From: Akkermansiaceae bacterium
GTDB lineage: Bacteria > Verrucomicrobiota > Verrucomicrobiia > Verrucomicrobiales > Akkermansiaceae
Length of the DNA: 64,000 nucleotides
Reading direction: 5' to 3'
Assembly (NCBI GenBank): GCA_029253285.1
Contig: JAQWZU010000149.1
Span: 1-64,000, forward strand
Shown in pieces: positions 31,508 through 40,022 of the stretch. A program made the position numbers and the translations under genes. Position 1 is the stretch's first letter. Every line of letters starts with the position of its first letter. Below the pieces are notes generated by a model that had not been told where the DNA came from, did not search any database, and saw nothing but the letters and a program-made list of their open reading frames with translations.

Positions 31508-33097
31508 ATGTTGACGATCAAGAAAATGACCAAGGCCTTGGGTGGGCGAGTTCTCTTCGAAGAAGCCGATATGACCATCAACTGGGGTGAGCGTGTGGCC
31601 TTGGTTGGTCCGAACGGAGCAGGGAAGACAACCCTCTTTAAAATCATCCTTGGTGAGGAAGATCGGGATTCAGGAACCTTTGATCTCGATGAGTATGGCA
31701 TGGTGGGCTATCTCGCCCAGGAAGCTGGAGATCCCGGTGACGCGACCATTCTCGAAATTTCAATGGGAATCAGCGAGGAACTGCAGGCTGTCATGGCGAC
31801 GATGCGGACCTCCGCCGATGACAGTGATGAGTTTGGGAAGGCCCAGGATCGATACGAAGAGCTCAACGGATACCAACTTGAGCCCAAAGCCAAAAAGATC
31901 CTGGCCGGACTGGGGTATGCTCAGGAGGACTTCGGTCGACCTGCGAACATGTTTTCCGGTGGATGGGTCATGCGTGCCCATCTTGCTCGCCTCTTGGTGG
32001 AGGAGCCTGATCTCCTCATGCTTGACGAGCCGACCAACCACTTGGACCTCCACTCCTTGATGTGGTTTCAAAAATACCTGCAGCAGTATCCAGGGGCGCT
32101 TCTCATCATTTCCCACGATCGGTCCTTCATGGATGGCGTCATCGAGAAGGTCTACGAGATCGATGAGATGAGACTCGTTCCCTTTGCTGGGAATTATACC
32201 AAGTATCTCCAACTCAAAGAGGAGCGCTACGATCAGCAGTTGAAAGCCTTCTTGAATCAGAAGAAGGAAATTTCCCGTATTCAGGAATTCATCGATAAGT
32301 TTCGTTCGGTTGGGTCCAAAGCGTCACAAGTGCAGAGCCGTGTGAAGATGCTTGAGAAGATGGAGCGTCTGCCCAAGCCACGTAAACCTCGCAAGCTTTT
32401 CCATTTCCACTTTCCCCAGCCGCCACGTTCTACGCAGCGTGTCATTTCCCTTGAGAATGTCAGCAAGGCCTACGACGACAATGTTCTCTACACCAACCTC
32501 GATGTCTTCGTTGAGCGTGGTGACCGCATCGTTCTCGTCGGGCCAAACGGATCTGGTAAATCGACTCTCATGAAAATGCTCGCGGGCATTGAGAAGGGCG
32601 ATGCCGGAAAGCGCAACGTCGGGACAACAACCAAGATTGGTTACTTCTCCCAGCACCGTGCCGCGACTCTAAACGAGAACAACAGCGTTCTTGAAGAAGT
32701 GGTTGATGCTGGTGGCGGGATGCGTGAGAACGAAGCTCGGTCCATTTTGGGGTCATTCCTCTTCAAGAAGGACGATGTACAAAAGCGAGTCGGAGTTCTC
32801 TCCGGGGGAGAGAAGAGCAGGCTTTCGCTGGTGAAATTCCTCGTGGATCCTCCGAACCTTCTTCTGATGGATGAGCCGACGACTCACCTTGATATGACCT
32901 CGATTGAGGCCTTGGTCTCTGCGTTGAAGCAATATGAAGGAACGCTCGTTTTCATCTCCCACGACGTGCACTTCATCCGCTCTCTCGCCGAGCACACCTG
33001 GCACGTCGCCGACGGAGAGGTGAAGAAATACTCCGGCGGCTACGACTACTACCTTCAGAAGTCCGGTGCCTTTGGTGACGACTTCTTTGATGTTTAA
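31508..33097 (+). CDS. ABC-F family ribosome-associated ATPase
   Basis: A 529-residue soluble protein with two ABC ATPase domains and no membrane segments. Domain 1: Walker A GPNGAGKTT (34-42), signature FSGGW, DEPTNHLDL. Domain 2: Walker A GPNGSGKST (about 345), LSGGEKSR, DEPTTHLDM. The linker between them (KFRSVGSKASQVQSRVKMLEKMERL) is the P-site tRNA interaction motif region. ABC-F proteins act at the ribosomal E site to rescue stalled or drug-bound ribosomes. ATG 31508 matches the usual MLTI-type start; an open upstream frame from GTG 31382 is probably leader RNA. Confidence 0.93.
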   Translation: MLTIKKMTKALGGRVLFEEADMTINWGERVALVGPNGAGKTTLFKIILGEEDRDSGTFDLDEYGMVGYLAQEAGDPGDATILEISMGISEELQAVMATMRTSADDSDEFGKAQDRYEELNGYQLEPKAKKILAGLGYAQEDFGRPANMFSGGWVMRAHLARLLVEEPDLLMLDEPTNHLDLHSLMWFQKYLQQYPGALLIISHDRSFMDGVIEKVYEIDEMRLVPFAGNYTKYLQLKEERYDQQLKAFLNQKKEISRIQEFIDKFRSVGSKASQVQSRVKMLEKMERLPKPRKPRKLFHFHFPQPPRSTQRVISLENVSKAYDDNVLYTNLDVFVERGDRIVLVGPNGSGKSTLMKMLAGIEKGDAGKRNVGTTTKIGYFSQHRAATLNENNSVLEEVVDAGGGMRENEARSILGSFLFKKDDVQKRVGVLSGGEKSRLSLVKFLVDPPNLLLMDEPTTHLDMTSIEALVSALKQYEGTLVFISHDVHFIRSLAEHTWHVADGEVKKYSGGYDYYLQKSGAFGDDFFDV

Positions 33098-33190
33098 TTG
33101 TGGCGGCGCTTTTCAAGCGCTTCGCCTCGACTAGAGTAATGGCATGGCGCTTGGAATACCCATTCTGGGCACTTTGAGCGCTGCCACGTC

Positions 33191-34222
33191 ATGACTCGCA
33201 AGATCGTTCACATCGATATGGACTGCTTTTATGCAGCGATTGAGGTGCGCGATGATCCTTCGCTGGAGGGGAAGCCGGTGGGAGTGGGTGGAAGTTCGGG
33301 CCGGGGAGTGCTGACGACGGCGAATTACGAAGCCCGGAAGTTTGGGTGCCATTCCGCGATGCCGGTTTTTAAAGCGAAACAATTGTGTCCGGAGATTATT
33401 CTGACTCCGGTTCGATTTGAGGCCTATCGCGAGGCCTCGAATCAGGTGAGGGCAATTTTTGCGAGGTACACCGATCTCGTCGAACCGCTATCTTTGGATG
33501 AAGCGTATTTGGATTTGAGTCATCGCAAGGAATCCGGGGCCGCCTTAGCGGAGGAGATCCGGGAGCGGATTTATGAAGAGACCAAGCTAACAGCGTCCGC
33601 CGGGATTGCGCCGAACAAGTTGATCGCAAAAATTGCCAGCGATTGGAACAAGCCGAACGGTCAGCTTGAGGTGAAGTCGGAGGAAGTGGATGGCTTTATG
33701 CGCGGGCTACCGGTTGCCAAGCTCAATGGCGTTGGGAAGAAAGGGCAGGAGACATTGGCGAAGTTGTCGGTGTCGACCTGCGGAGATCTACAACGATTTT
33801 CCAAGATCGAATTGGCCGAGAAGTTGGGACGTTGGGGGCTTGAGCTTTATGAACGCAGTCGCGGGAGAGATGATCGAGAAGTCTCGGTCGATCGTACGCG
33901 GAAGTCTCTTTCCAAGGAGCGGACTTTTTCGGAAAACATCAATGACCTCGACTGGCTGATGAATGTCTTAAGAAAGCTTCGCGTCGAGGTTGAGGAGTCG
34001 GTCCTGCGAAAGTCGGATCAGGACGTGAAGTCCCGTGTCGTGAAGTTGAAGTTCGATGACTTCACGCAAACAACTGCCGAAACGGCGGGGAGTGACATGG
34101 AGGAATCGGTTTATGAAGATCTCCTGCGCTTGGCCTGGAGCCGAGGGGAAGGCAAGCCGGTGAGGCTTCTTGGCGTGGGAGTGCGCTTTGCCTCAGAGGA
34201 TGATCAAATGAGCCTACTTTGA
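33191..34222 (+). CDS. dinB: DNA polymerase IV (Y-family, error-prone)
   Basis: A translesion polymerase of 343 residues. Motifs: VHIDMDCFYAAIE (first catalytic Asp), SLDEAYLDL (Asp-Glu pair), TASAGIAPNKLIAKIASDWNKPNG, helix-hairpin-helix KLNGVGKKGQETLAKL and little-finger domain with LLGVGVRF. The C-terminus QMSLL is a beta-clamp binding motif. Its 3' end overlaps that of the convergent PhoD-like gene by nine bases. No LexA box is evident upstream. Confidence 0.95.
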   Translation: MTRKIVHIDMDCFYAAIEVRDDPSLEGKPVGVGGSSGRGVLTTANYEARKFGCHSAMPVFKAKQLCPEIILTPVRFEAYREASNQVRAIFARYTDLVEPLSLDEAYLDLSHRKESGAALAEEIRERIYEETKLTASAGIAPNKLIAKIASDWNKPNGQLEVKSEEVDGFMRGLPVAKLNGVGKKGQETLAKLSVSTCGDLQRFSKIELAEKLGRWGLELYERSRGRDDREVSVDRTRKSLSKERTFSENINDLDWLMNVLRKLRVEVEESVLRKSDQDVKSRVVKLKFDDFTQTTAETAGSDMEESVYEDLLRLAWSRGEGKPVRLLGVGVRFASEDDQMSLL

Positions 34223-35185
34223 GAAGTCGGCTACAGTGGTGTGGAGAGCTTTGCCGGTCTTTACGCTTTTGACATGCATTGAGACTTTGGGCTCCTGCCC
34301 GCTCCAGTCGATGTTGAGGATTCCGTAGTTTTCTTTCTTGGTGTAGGAGCCGGGGATTCTGAGACGACACCCTTTGTCGTTGGAGCCAGCGTGGGTCATG
34401 CCGCTGGTGGTGAAGTCGTAAAGGTCGAAGGGGAGACCGCTTTCTGCTCGACCGATTTTACAGATCTCGGCGAGATGGCGGTCGCCACTCAAGAGAATAG
34501 TGGGTCCGGGATTTGAGCTCTTGAGGAGGTTGAGGAAGCGGGCTCGCTCGTTGGGGAAGTTGGCCCACTTTTCGAATCGGTGTTCGTAGGAGATGACCTG
34601 AATGGATGAGACGATGAGCCGGAGATCGGCTGGCTTTTTGAGTTCTGCGGCGAACCACTTCCATTGTTCGGTTCCTAGGATGGTAGCGTTGGGATCGCCA
34701 GATCGGGCTTTCTTGGGTTTGGTTCGATGGTAGCGGGTATCGAGGAGGATGACCTGTAGGCGTTGTCCTTCGGGGCCCGTGGTCTTGGAATGATAGACTC
34801 CTTCGACGCCGGTCTGCGGGAGGCCGAAGACTTCACGGAAGATCGCTTGGGATTCTTTCTTTTTCGGATACTCGGTGCCGGCATCGTTCCTGCCGTAATC
34901 GTGGTCGTCCCAGGTGGCGAGGATGGGAGTCTGCTTCTTAAAGGCGATGTAGTCGGGTCGTGAGGTGAGAGCGGACCATTTCTTTTTGAGAAGATCCATG
35001 TCCTCGGTGTCGCCGTAGATGTTGTCGCCCATAAAGAGGAAAAGTTGGGGCTTTTCTTTAGTAAGAACGGTCCAGGGTCCCAAGGTATCGCGCTTTGGAT
35101 TGTAACAAGAACCGGCCGCGACACGGGTGATGGCATCTTCAGCGAGAAGAGGAAGAGTGAAGAGAATGGCGAGAAGATATTTCAT
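34214..35185 (-). CDS. Exported PhoD-like metallophosphatase
   Basis: A 323-residue protein with a signal peptide (MKYLLAILFTLPLLA). The PhoD-type metallophosphatase core shows ITRVAAGSC, LFLFMGDNIYGD, PILATWDDHDYGRNDAG, VILLDTRYHRTKP and ILLSGDRHLAEI, giving the Asp, Asn and His metal ligands. It would act in the periplasm as a phosphomonoesterase or phosphodiesterase. Homologues of this short form are usually called alkaline phosphatase D. It lies 12 bases after selA and is probably its operon partner. Confidence 0.88.
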   Translation of the reverse strand: MKYLLAILFTLPLLAEDAITRVAAGSCYNPKRDTLGPWTVLTKEKPQLFLFMGDNIYGDTEDMDLLKKKWSALTSRPDYIAFKKQTPILATWDDHDYGRNDAGTEYPKKKESQAIFREVFGLPQTGVEGVYHSKTTGPEGQRLQVILLDTRYHRTKPKKARSGDPNATILGTEQWKWFAAELKKPADLRLIVSSIQVISYEHRFEKWANFPNERARFLNLLKSSNPGPTILLSGDRHLAEICKIGRAESGLPFDLYDFTTSGMTHAGSNDKGCRLRIPGSYTKKENYGILNIDWSGQEPKVSMHVKSVKTGKALHTTVADFSK

Positions 35186-35196
35186 AACCGCAATGT

Positions 35197-36573
35197 TTAG
35201 TTGATTAGAGTTGCGGAAAGAGCCTCGGTCACTAGTTCATCGGATTCAGGGAAAATGGTGCGGAGGTCGAGAAGGAGTGCGTCGTCGGTGGTGTAGCCGA
35301 CGACTGCAGTTTCTCCGTTGCGGAGCTGGCGGGCGAGCTTGGGCACCGATTGATTCTTCGGAACAATCTTGATTGCGACGGAGGGGAACTCACTTCGGGG
35401 CATGGTGCCTCCGCCGGGACGGGCGGTGGTGTCTACGATGCTGATCCCGGCATTCTCGCTGGAAAGCCCAGTGATGATTTTTTCGGCGCGTGTTTTGAGC
35501 GCTTCGACTTCGGTGCGGAGAAAGGTGAGCACGGGGACATCACTTAGCGTGGGGTCGGCTTTGGTTTCGAGGTATTGATCAATCGATTCCTGAAGCGTGG
35601 TGAGAATGAGCTTGTCGCATCGCACCGCGCGGAAGAAGGGTTCCTTCTTAATCTTGGCGACCATATCGGAGCGGCCTCCGATGATGCCGGATTGCGGACC
35701 GCCGAGGAGTTTGTCGCCGGAGAAGATGACGAGGTCGATTCCACGCTTCAGGCATTCCTGCGGAGTCGGCTCGTGTTCGATGGGGGCGAGTTTGTCGGTG
35801 TCCATCATAGCGCCGGAGCCAAGGTCTTCGACGAGAGGGAGACCGTTGTCGTGGGCGAGTTTGGCGATCTCGGGGATTTCGGGTTCGCCGATGAATCCAT
35901 CGATGTAAAAATTGGAACGATGGACTTTTAAGATGAGCGCGGTTTGCGGAGTGATTGCTTTTTCGTAATCGTATAGGTGCGTTTTGTTGGTCGCGCCGAC
36001 TTCGACAAGTTTGGCTCCGGATGTTTCGAGAATCTCGGGAATGCGGAAGCCTCCGCCGATTTCAACGAGTTCGGAGCGAGAGACGATGACTTCGTTTTTT
36101 CCTTCCTCGACTAAGGTTCGAAGCGTAAGGACGAGAGCGGCGGCGCAATTGTTGACGGCGGTGGCGGCTTCGGTTTCGAGGAGGCAGGCGAGGGCTGTTT
36201 CGAGATAACCGGCACGCTTTCCTCGCGCGCCGGAGGGGAGATCGAATTCGAGGTTGGAATAGCCGGTCGCGATTTGTTGGAGGGCAGTCGCGGCGCGGGG
36301 TCCGAGGGGAGAGCGTCCGAGATTGGTGTGAATGAGCACGCCGGTGGCGTTGATGACGGGTTGGAGGCGGGAGTTGGCGAATTCGCGGAGGCCCTTTTTG
36401 GTGGAGGCTTCGATTTCTTCGCGGCTGTGTTCTTCGTCGGCGAGAAGGAGTTGGCGGTAGCGGTCGATTTCTCGACGCACGAAGAGATTAATGAGGGGGC
36501 GGGGAAGCGAGACGTCCGGGGCGAGGGCAGCGGCGAGTTTTTCGACAGATGGAAGGGCGGCAAGTTTGCTCAT
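35197..36573 (-). CDS. selA: L-seryl-tRNA(Sec) selenium transferase
   Basis: Converts seryl-tRNA(Sec) to selenocysteinyl-tRNA(Sec) using selenophosphate. The 458-residue protein matches SelA throughout: INATGVLIHTNLGRSPLG, NNCAAALVLTLRTL, SRSELVEIGGGFRIPEI, EVGATNKTHLYDYEKAI, LKVHRSNFYIDGF, PLVEDLGSGAMMD and FSGDKLLGGPQSG with the PLP lysine (about residue 288). The organism therefore probably makes selenoproteins. selB, selC and selD are not in the window. It sits between cvfB (30 bases upstream) and the PhoD-like gene. Confidence 0.96.
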   Translation of the reverse strand: MSKLAALPSVEKLAAALAPDVSLPRPLINLFVRREIDRYRQLLLADEEHSREEIEASTKKGLREFANSRLQPVINATGVLIHTNLGRSPLGPRAATALQQIATGYSNLEFDLPSGARGKRAGYLETALACLLETEAATAVNNCAAALVLTLRTLVEEGKNEVIVSRSELVEIGGGFRIPEILETSGAKLVEVGATNKTHLYDYEKAITPQTALILKVHRSNFYIDGFIGEPEIPEIAKLAHDNGLPLVEDLGSGAMMDTDKLAPIEHEPTPQECLKRGIDLVIFSGDKLLGGPQSGIIGGRSDMVAKIKKEPFFRAVRCDKLILTTLQESIDQYLETKADPTLSDVPVLTFLRTEVEALKTRAEKIITGLSSENAGISIVDTTARPGGGTMPRSEFPSVAIKIVPKNQSVPKLARQLRNGETAVVGYTTDDALLLDLRTIFPESDELVTEALSATLIN

Positions 36574-36602
36574 CGTGTTGGTGGGAGGAGTTTAGCGCAT
36601 TT

Positions 36603-37436
36603 TCATTTCGAGTCCACCCAGCGAATGCCGTCGTCTTCGAATGTGATTTTTCGTTGTTTGTAGAGGGATCCGAGGGCCTTTTTGAACATCTTTTTGCTGA
36701 CGCCGAGTTCGCGGTTGATTTGATCGGCGGGACTGCGGTCGCTGAGGGCCCAGAAGCCGCCACGGCTCGCGAGTTCTTTTTCGAGGTGGGATTCAAGGTC
36801 GTCAATTTTCCCGAGGCCGGGTGCGTAGAGCGAGAGGTCGATTTTTCCGTCGCGTCGGACTTCGGATACGTAAGCTTTTATTTTGTCGGCGTAAAAGAGC
36901 TCCTGAAAAACCTGGTTGGCGAAAAGGAGACCGGAGTATTTTCCATCGACGATTGCCTTGTAGCCCATTTCGGTTTTTCCAAAGAGGAGAACGTCTACTT
37001 CATCTCCCGCGGAGTAGGGCGGGTAGTCGGCGGGGAAGTATTTTGAGATGCGTTGCGAGGCGACGAGGCGGTCGGTTTTGGTGTCGAGGTAAACATGCAC
37101 CACGACCGGTTGGCCGACTTTGGGCAGGCTGCGTTGTTCGCTGAAGGGAAGGAGGAGGTCTTTGGCGAGTCCCCAGTCGAGGAAAGCTCCAAGACGGCTG
37201 GAAGCGAGGACAGTGAGTGCGCCGAACTGTCCGGGCAGGACCTTGGGCGTTTTTTCGGTGGCGATAGGGCGGTCTTCGGAGTCGTTGTGAATGAAGACGG
37301 TGGCTTTGTCGCTGGAGTCGGTGAGGCGTTCGTTACGCGGGAGGAGGATTTCCCCAAGCTCGCCGCCATCGAGGAAGGCCCCGATGGGAGCTTCTGTGAG
37401 AATGGGGAGGGTGACGAGGTCGCCGATTTTTGCCAT
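36603..37436 (-). CDS. CvfB-family S1-domain RNA-binding protein
   Basis: A 277-residue protein with three S1-like OB folds and a C-terminal winged helix, the layout of CvfB/YitL. Repeats start GAFLDGGELGEILLPRNE, LGAFLDWGLAKDLLLPFSEQ and GYKAIVDGKYSGLLFANQVF; the end DRSPADQINRELGVSKKMFKKALGSLYKQ is the typical winged helix. In Staphylococcus CvfB binds RNA and affects virulence regulators; the role here is unknown. Spaced eight bases from the upstream gene, so probably co-transcribed. Confidence 0.9.
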   Translation of the reverse strand: MAKIGDLVTLPILTEAPIGAFLDGGELGEILLPRNERLTDSSDKATVFIHNDSEDRPIATEKTPKVLPGQFGALTVLASSRLGAFLDWGLAKDLLLPFSEQRSLPKVGQPVVVHVYLDTKTDRLVASQRISKYFPADYPPYSAGDEVDVLLFGKTEMGYKAIVDGKYSGLLFANQVFQELFYADKIKAYVSEVRRDGKIDLSLYAPGLGKIDDLESHLEKELASRGGFWALSDRSPADQINRELGVSKKMFKKALGSLYKQRKITFEDDGIRWVDSK

Positions 37437-37444
37437 GCCGGAGG

Positions 37445-38176
37445 CTATCGGGCTTTCGTGGCTACGTAAACCGTGCTCTCAAAGTCTTCGTCTTGGATGG
37501 GATTATGGAAGGGGACGATATGGGAACTGCAGCTTTCGAAGACTTCGTTGAGCGAGGCCATGAAGGATTCCTCGGGTGGGTCGTCGGACCAGAGGCCGAA
37601 GACGCCGCCGGGTTTGATTTTTTCGGCGAATTTGCCAAGTCCTTTGGTGGAGTAGAATTCGGCGTTGTCCTGTGTGAGAAGGTGGGCGGGGGAATGGTCG
37701 ATATCGAGGAGGACGGCGTGGAATTGCTCGATTTCGGACGAGTAGCCCTCGTTGAGTGAGAGTTGAAAAAAGTCACCGAGGACGTAACTACAGCGAGGGT
37801 CGTCGTTGAGGCCTTTGCCGAGGGGGACGAGTTCCTTTTCGTGCCATTCGATGACGGGTTTGAGGTAATCGACGATGCGGAGGGAGCCCACGGAATCGTG
37901 CTCTAGGGCCGCCCGTGCGGTGTAGCCTAGTCCGAGGCCGCCTACCACGATGTCGAGTTTCTCGTCCGGGAAGGCTTTTTCTACGGCGGCGACCCCGAGA
38001 TAGGAGAGTTCCTGCTCGACCACGGTGAACAGGGACGACATCAGGAAGGAGTTCCCGAGGATGATCTCGTAGATTTCCTTGTTCTCCAGCGAGAGTACGG
38101 TGCGTTTTCTTAGAATAAGGTCACCGAGGGGAGTTTGCTGATAGTCGATTTCTTCAAATCGTGGGATTTGCGGCAT
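37445..38176 (-). CDS. Spermidine-synthase-like methyltransferase-fold protein
   Basis: A 243-residue Rossmann protein. It has the spermidine-synthase-type glycine motif (IVVGGLGLGYTARAAL), an acidic residue two strands on (IVDYLKPVIEWHEKEL), DDPRCSYVLGDFFQL and VLLDIDHSPAHLL. The N-terminal strand region (QTPLGDLILRKRTV, EIYEIILGNSFLMSS) also fits. Polyamine synthesis is possible, but many such homologues have no proven substrate, and the usual GGGDG loop is GGLGL. It heads the operon with cvfB, selA and the PhoD-like gene. Confidence 0.8.
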   Translation of the reverse strand: MPQIPRFEEIDYQQTPLGDLILRKRTVLSLENKEIYEIILGNSFLMSSLFTVVEQELSYLGVAAVEKAFPDEKLDIVVGGLGLGYTARAALEHDSVGSLRIVDYLKPVIEWHEKELVPLGKGLNDDPRCSYVLGDFFQLSLNEGYSSEIEQFHAVLLDIDHSPAHLLTQDNAEFYSTKGLGKFAEKIKPGGVFGLWSDDPPEESFMASLNEVFESCSSHIVPFHNPIQDEDFESTVYVATKAR

Positions 38177-38234
38177 GTCGGAGGTTTAGAAGGGATGGGA
38201 GAGCCCGGCGAGGTCTAAAAAAAAGGAAAAAACC

Positions 38235-38264
38235 TTCTTGCCTCAAGTGCGCTGCGATTATATT
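38235..38264 (+). promoter_or_regulatory. Candidate promoter of tRNA-Glu
   Basis: TTCTTG (38235-38240) and TATATT (38259-38264) are 18 bases apart and end about 24 bases before the tRNA. The stretch after the -10 box (TCCCGCGCG) is GC-rich, as in stringently controlled stable-RNA promoters. Confidence 0.45.
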
Positions 38265-38287
38265 TCCCGCGCGTCCCACACGACATT

Positions 38288-38362
38288 GACCCGTTCGTCT
38301 AATGGTTAGGACTCCAGATTTTCATTCTGGCAATAGGGGTTCGATCCCCCTACGGGTTGCCA
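38288..38362 (+). tRNA. tRNA-Glu (anticodon TTC), CCA encoded
   Basis: A full cloverleaf of 75 bases. The acceptor is GACCCGT with ACGGGTT (one G-U), the D-arm is GTC TAATGGTTA GGAC, the anticodon stem CCAGA/TCTGG encloses TTTTCAT giving anticodon TTC, and the T-arm AGGGG/CCCCT encloses TTCGATC. Discriminator G is followed by encoded CCA. Confidence 0.97.
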
Positions 38363-38401
38363 AAAGGCCGCTGATACTCATTGAGTTCAGCGGCCTTTTG
38401 G
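38360..38401 (+). terminator. Terminator of tRNA-Glu, stem beginning in the CCA end
   Basis: CCAAAAGGCCGCTGA and TCAGCGGCCTTTTGG form a perfect 15-bp stem, with a further ACTC/GAGT pairing inside. The first three bases of the stem are the CCA of the tRNA. The 3' arm itself supplies the T-run (TTTT). Confidence 0.9.
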
Positions 38402-38640
38402 TAGTTTAAGAGTAAGGAGTTTGCTGACCTATTTTTTCTTCCGTTGTTGGGTAAACCAGACGATTTGTGTGTTTTCACCAGATTCCTTGTCAGAAACATG
38501 GTGCCGACCATATCGTGCTTGTCGGCACAGTATTTGAGATCCTATCGAGAGCTGAGAACTGGTGTTGGAGTAGAGGGGAGAATTGGGTGAGCGGAAGTCT
38601 GAGGCTTGCAGTTTATAAGGAATGCAGTCAGAGAAGGGCT

Positions 38641-39615
38641 GTGGAATTTGCGGTGGTTCTCAAGGCGGTGCTGCCTATCTATCTTTTGGTAGGGGTGGGC
38701 ATGGCTTTGCGGGGGTTCAAAGTCCTGACGGAGGATATGGAGAAGGGCTTGTTGAAGATGGTGATTCACTGTCTCTATCCTTGTCTCATTTTGGATAAGA
38801 CCCTGGGCAATGATTTGGTGCGTCAGAGTTCGGTTCTGGCCTGGGGTGTTGGGCTGGGGTGTGGCTTGGTGTTGATCGGGATGTTGTTGTCTTATTTGAC
38901 GGGGACGATTCTGGGTCTGAAACCGGGGACGGGTCGGCGGACCTTTTGTCTTTCGGCGGGGGTGCAGAATTACGGTTACACCGCGATTCCGATCTTGTTG
39001 GCCCTCGCTCCGGTCCTGGGAGGTGATGAACGGGTGCTGGGGGTGATGTTTGTGCATAGTCTTGGAGTGGAGATCGCGATCTGGATGGTCGGAGTGATGG
39101 TTCTGACCGGGTCGGTGTTTGGGAATCCCAAGTTGCTCATCAATGGCCCGATCGTGGCAGTTATTTTGGGGGTTGGCTTGTCGTCGACGGAAGGATGGCG
39201 TTTTTTTGATCTGGAGAATGGCCCCATTGTCGGTTCGGTGACCCGTCAGGCGATGGGATGGCTGGGGGCCTGTGCCTTCCCGATGGGGCTGATGCTGATC
39301 GGGGCGACGATGTATGATTTTATCGGGAAAGAGCGTCTTTCGGTCAAAATCGGCATCGGGGGACTGGTGGTGCGATTGGTAATGATGCCGTTGGTGATCA
39401 TGTGTGCGGCGAAGTATCTTCCGCTGCTTCACGAACTGAAGCTTGTCCTTCTGGTGCAGGCGACGATGCCGGCGGCGGTATCCCCGGTCTTCGTGGCGCG
39501 GCACTATGGGGGAAGCCCGGGCGTGGCGGTGCAGGTGGTGCTGGCGACTTCGATTGTGGGGCTTTTCACGATCCCGTTATGGATTTCCTGGGGAGTTCGG
39601 TTTATCTTCCCCTAA
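38641..39615 (+). CDS. AEC-family (auxin efflux carrier-like) transporter
   Basis: A 324-residue inner-membrane protein with about ten hydrophobic helices, typical of AEC/MleP-type carriers: VLPIYLLVGVGMALR at the start, GVQNYGYTAIPILLAL (the conserved broken helix), NPKLLINGPIVAVILG, LGACAFPMGLMLIGATM and VLLVQATMPAAVSPVFVARHYGG near the end. Substrates in bacteria include dicarboxylates such as malate; none can be named here. GTG 38641 is chosen because AAGG lies 5 bases upstream and family length fits; the frame is open further upstream to 38467. Confidence 0.88.
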   Translation: MEFAVVLKAVLPIYLLVGVGMALRGFKVLTEDMEKGLLKMVIHCLYPCLILDKTLGNDLVRQSSVLAWGVGLGCGLVLIGMLLSYLTGTILGLKPGTGRRTFCLSAGVQNYGYTAIPILLALAPVLGGDERVLGVMFVHSLGVEIAIWMVGVMVLTGSVFGNPKLLINGPIVAVILGVGLSSTEGWRFFDLENGPIVGSVTRQAMGWLGACAFPMGLMLIGATMYDFIGKERLSVKIGIGGLVVRLVMMPLVIMCAAKYLPLLHELKLVLLVQATMPAAVSPVFVARHYGGSPGVAVQVVLATSIVGLFTIPLWISWGVRFIFP

Positions 39616-39979
39616 ATCGATCGCGGCGCTGGGACAGAAATCGGTGATAGGTTTGCGAGCGGTCATTAGTTTGGCTGGTTTTGCTTCCTATAAGGATATG
39701 GCCCGTATTGTGGGCGGCGACTTAGGGGCTGATCTGGTGAGCGATGATCATTCGGCGCGGGATTTTGTGGGAAAGCTGAGCCCGGTGTCTCTCATGATTG
39801 TGCATGGCGAGAACGACAATGTGGTGCCGGTTGGGCAGGGAGAGATCTTATTTAAGAATGCCAAGGGGCCAAAGACCTTCTTCAAAGTCGAAAAAGGAGG
39901 GCACAACAATGCCCTGGCGATGAACGATGGAGCGTATCAGAAAAAGGTGCTAGCATGGTTCGATAAGGTATTGAATTGA
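39612..39979 (+). pseudogene. Remnant of an alpha/beta hydrolase (C-terminal half only)
   Basis: The frame encodes SIAALGQKSV then AVISLAGFASYKDMARI and SLMIVHGENDNVVPVGQG, ending with FFKVEKGGHNNALAM. HGENDNVVP and GGHNN carry the acid and histidine of an alpha/beta hydrolase triad, but the N-terminal half with the GxSxG nucleophile is missing. The remnant begins exactly where the AEC transporter gene ends, and homology starts just after where the nucleophile elbow would be. There is no ATG; a GTG at 39644 is the only near start. Best read as a gene decapitated by deletion. Confidence 0.75.
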
Positions 39980-40022
39980 TCTCCTCGTTTGCATTCCGCG
40001 AAAAATACGAAATGATAGGACC

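Noticed and set aside
35197-36573. Selenocysteine (in-frame TGA) genes in the window near selA
   Set aside because: No gene here has an internal TGA flanked by conserved sequence and a SECIS-like hairpin that I can recognise.
38542-39504. 320-codon antisense frame opposite the AEC transporter gene
   Set aside because: His/Arg/Gln-rich composition typical of a reversed membrane protein gene; no motif.
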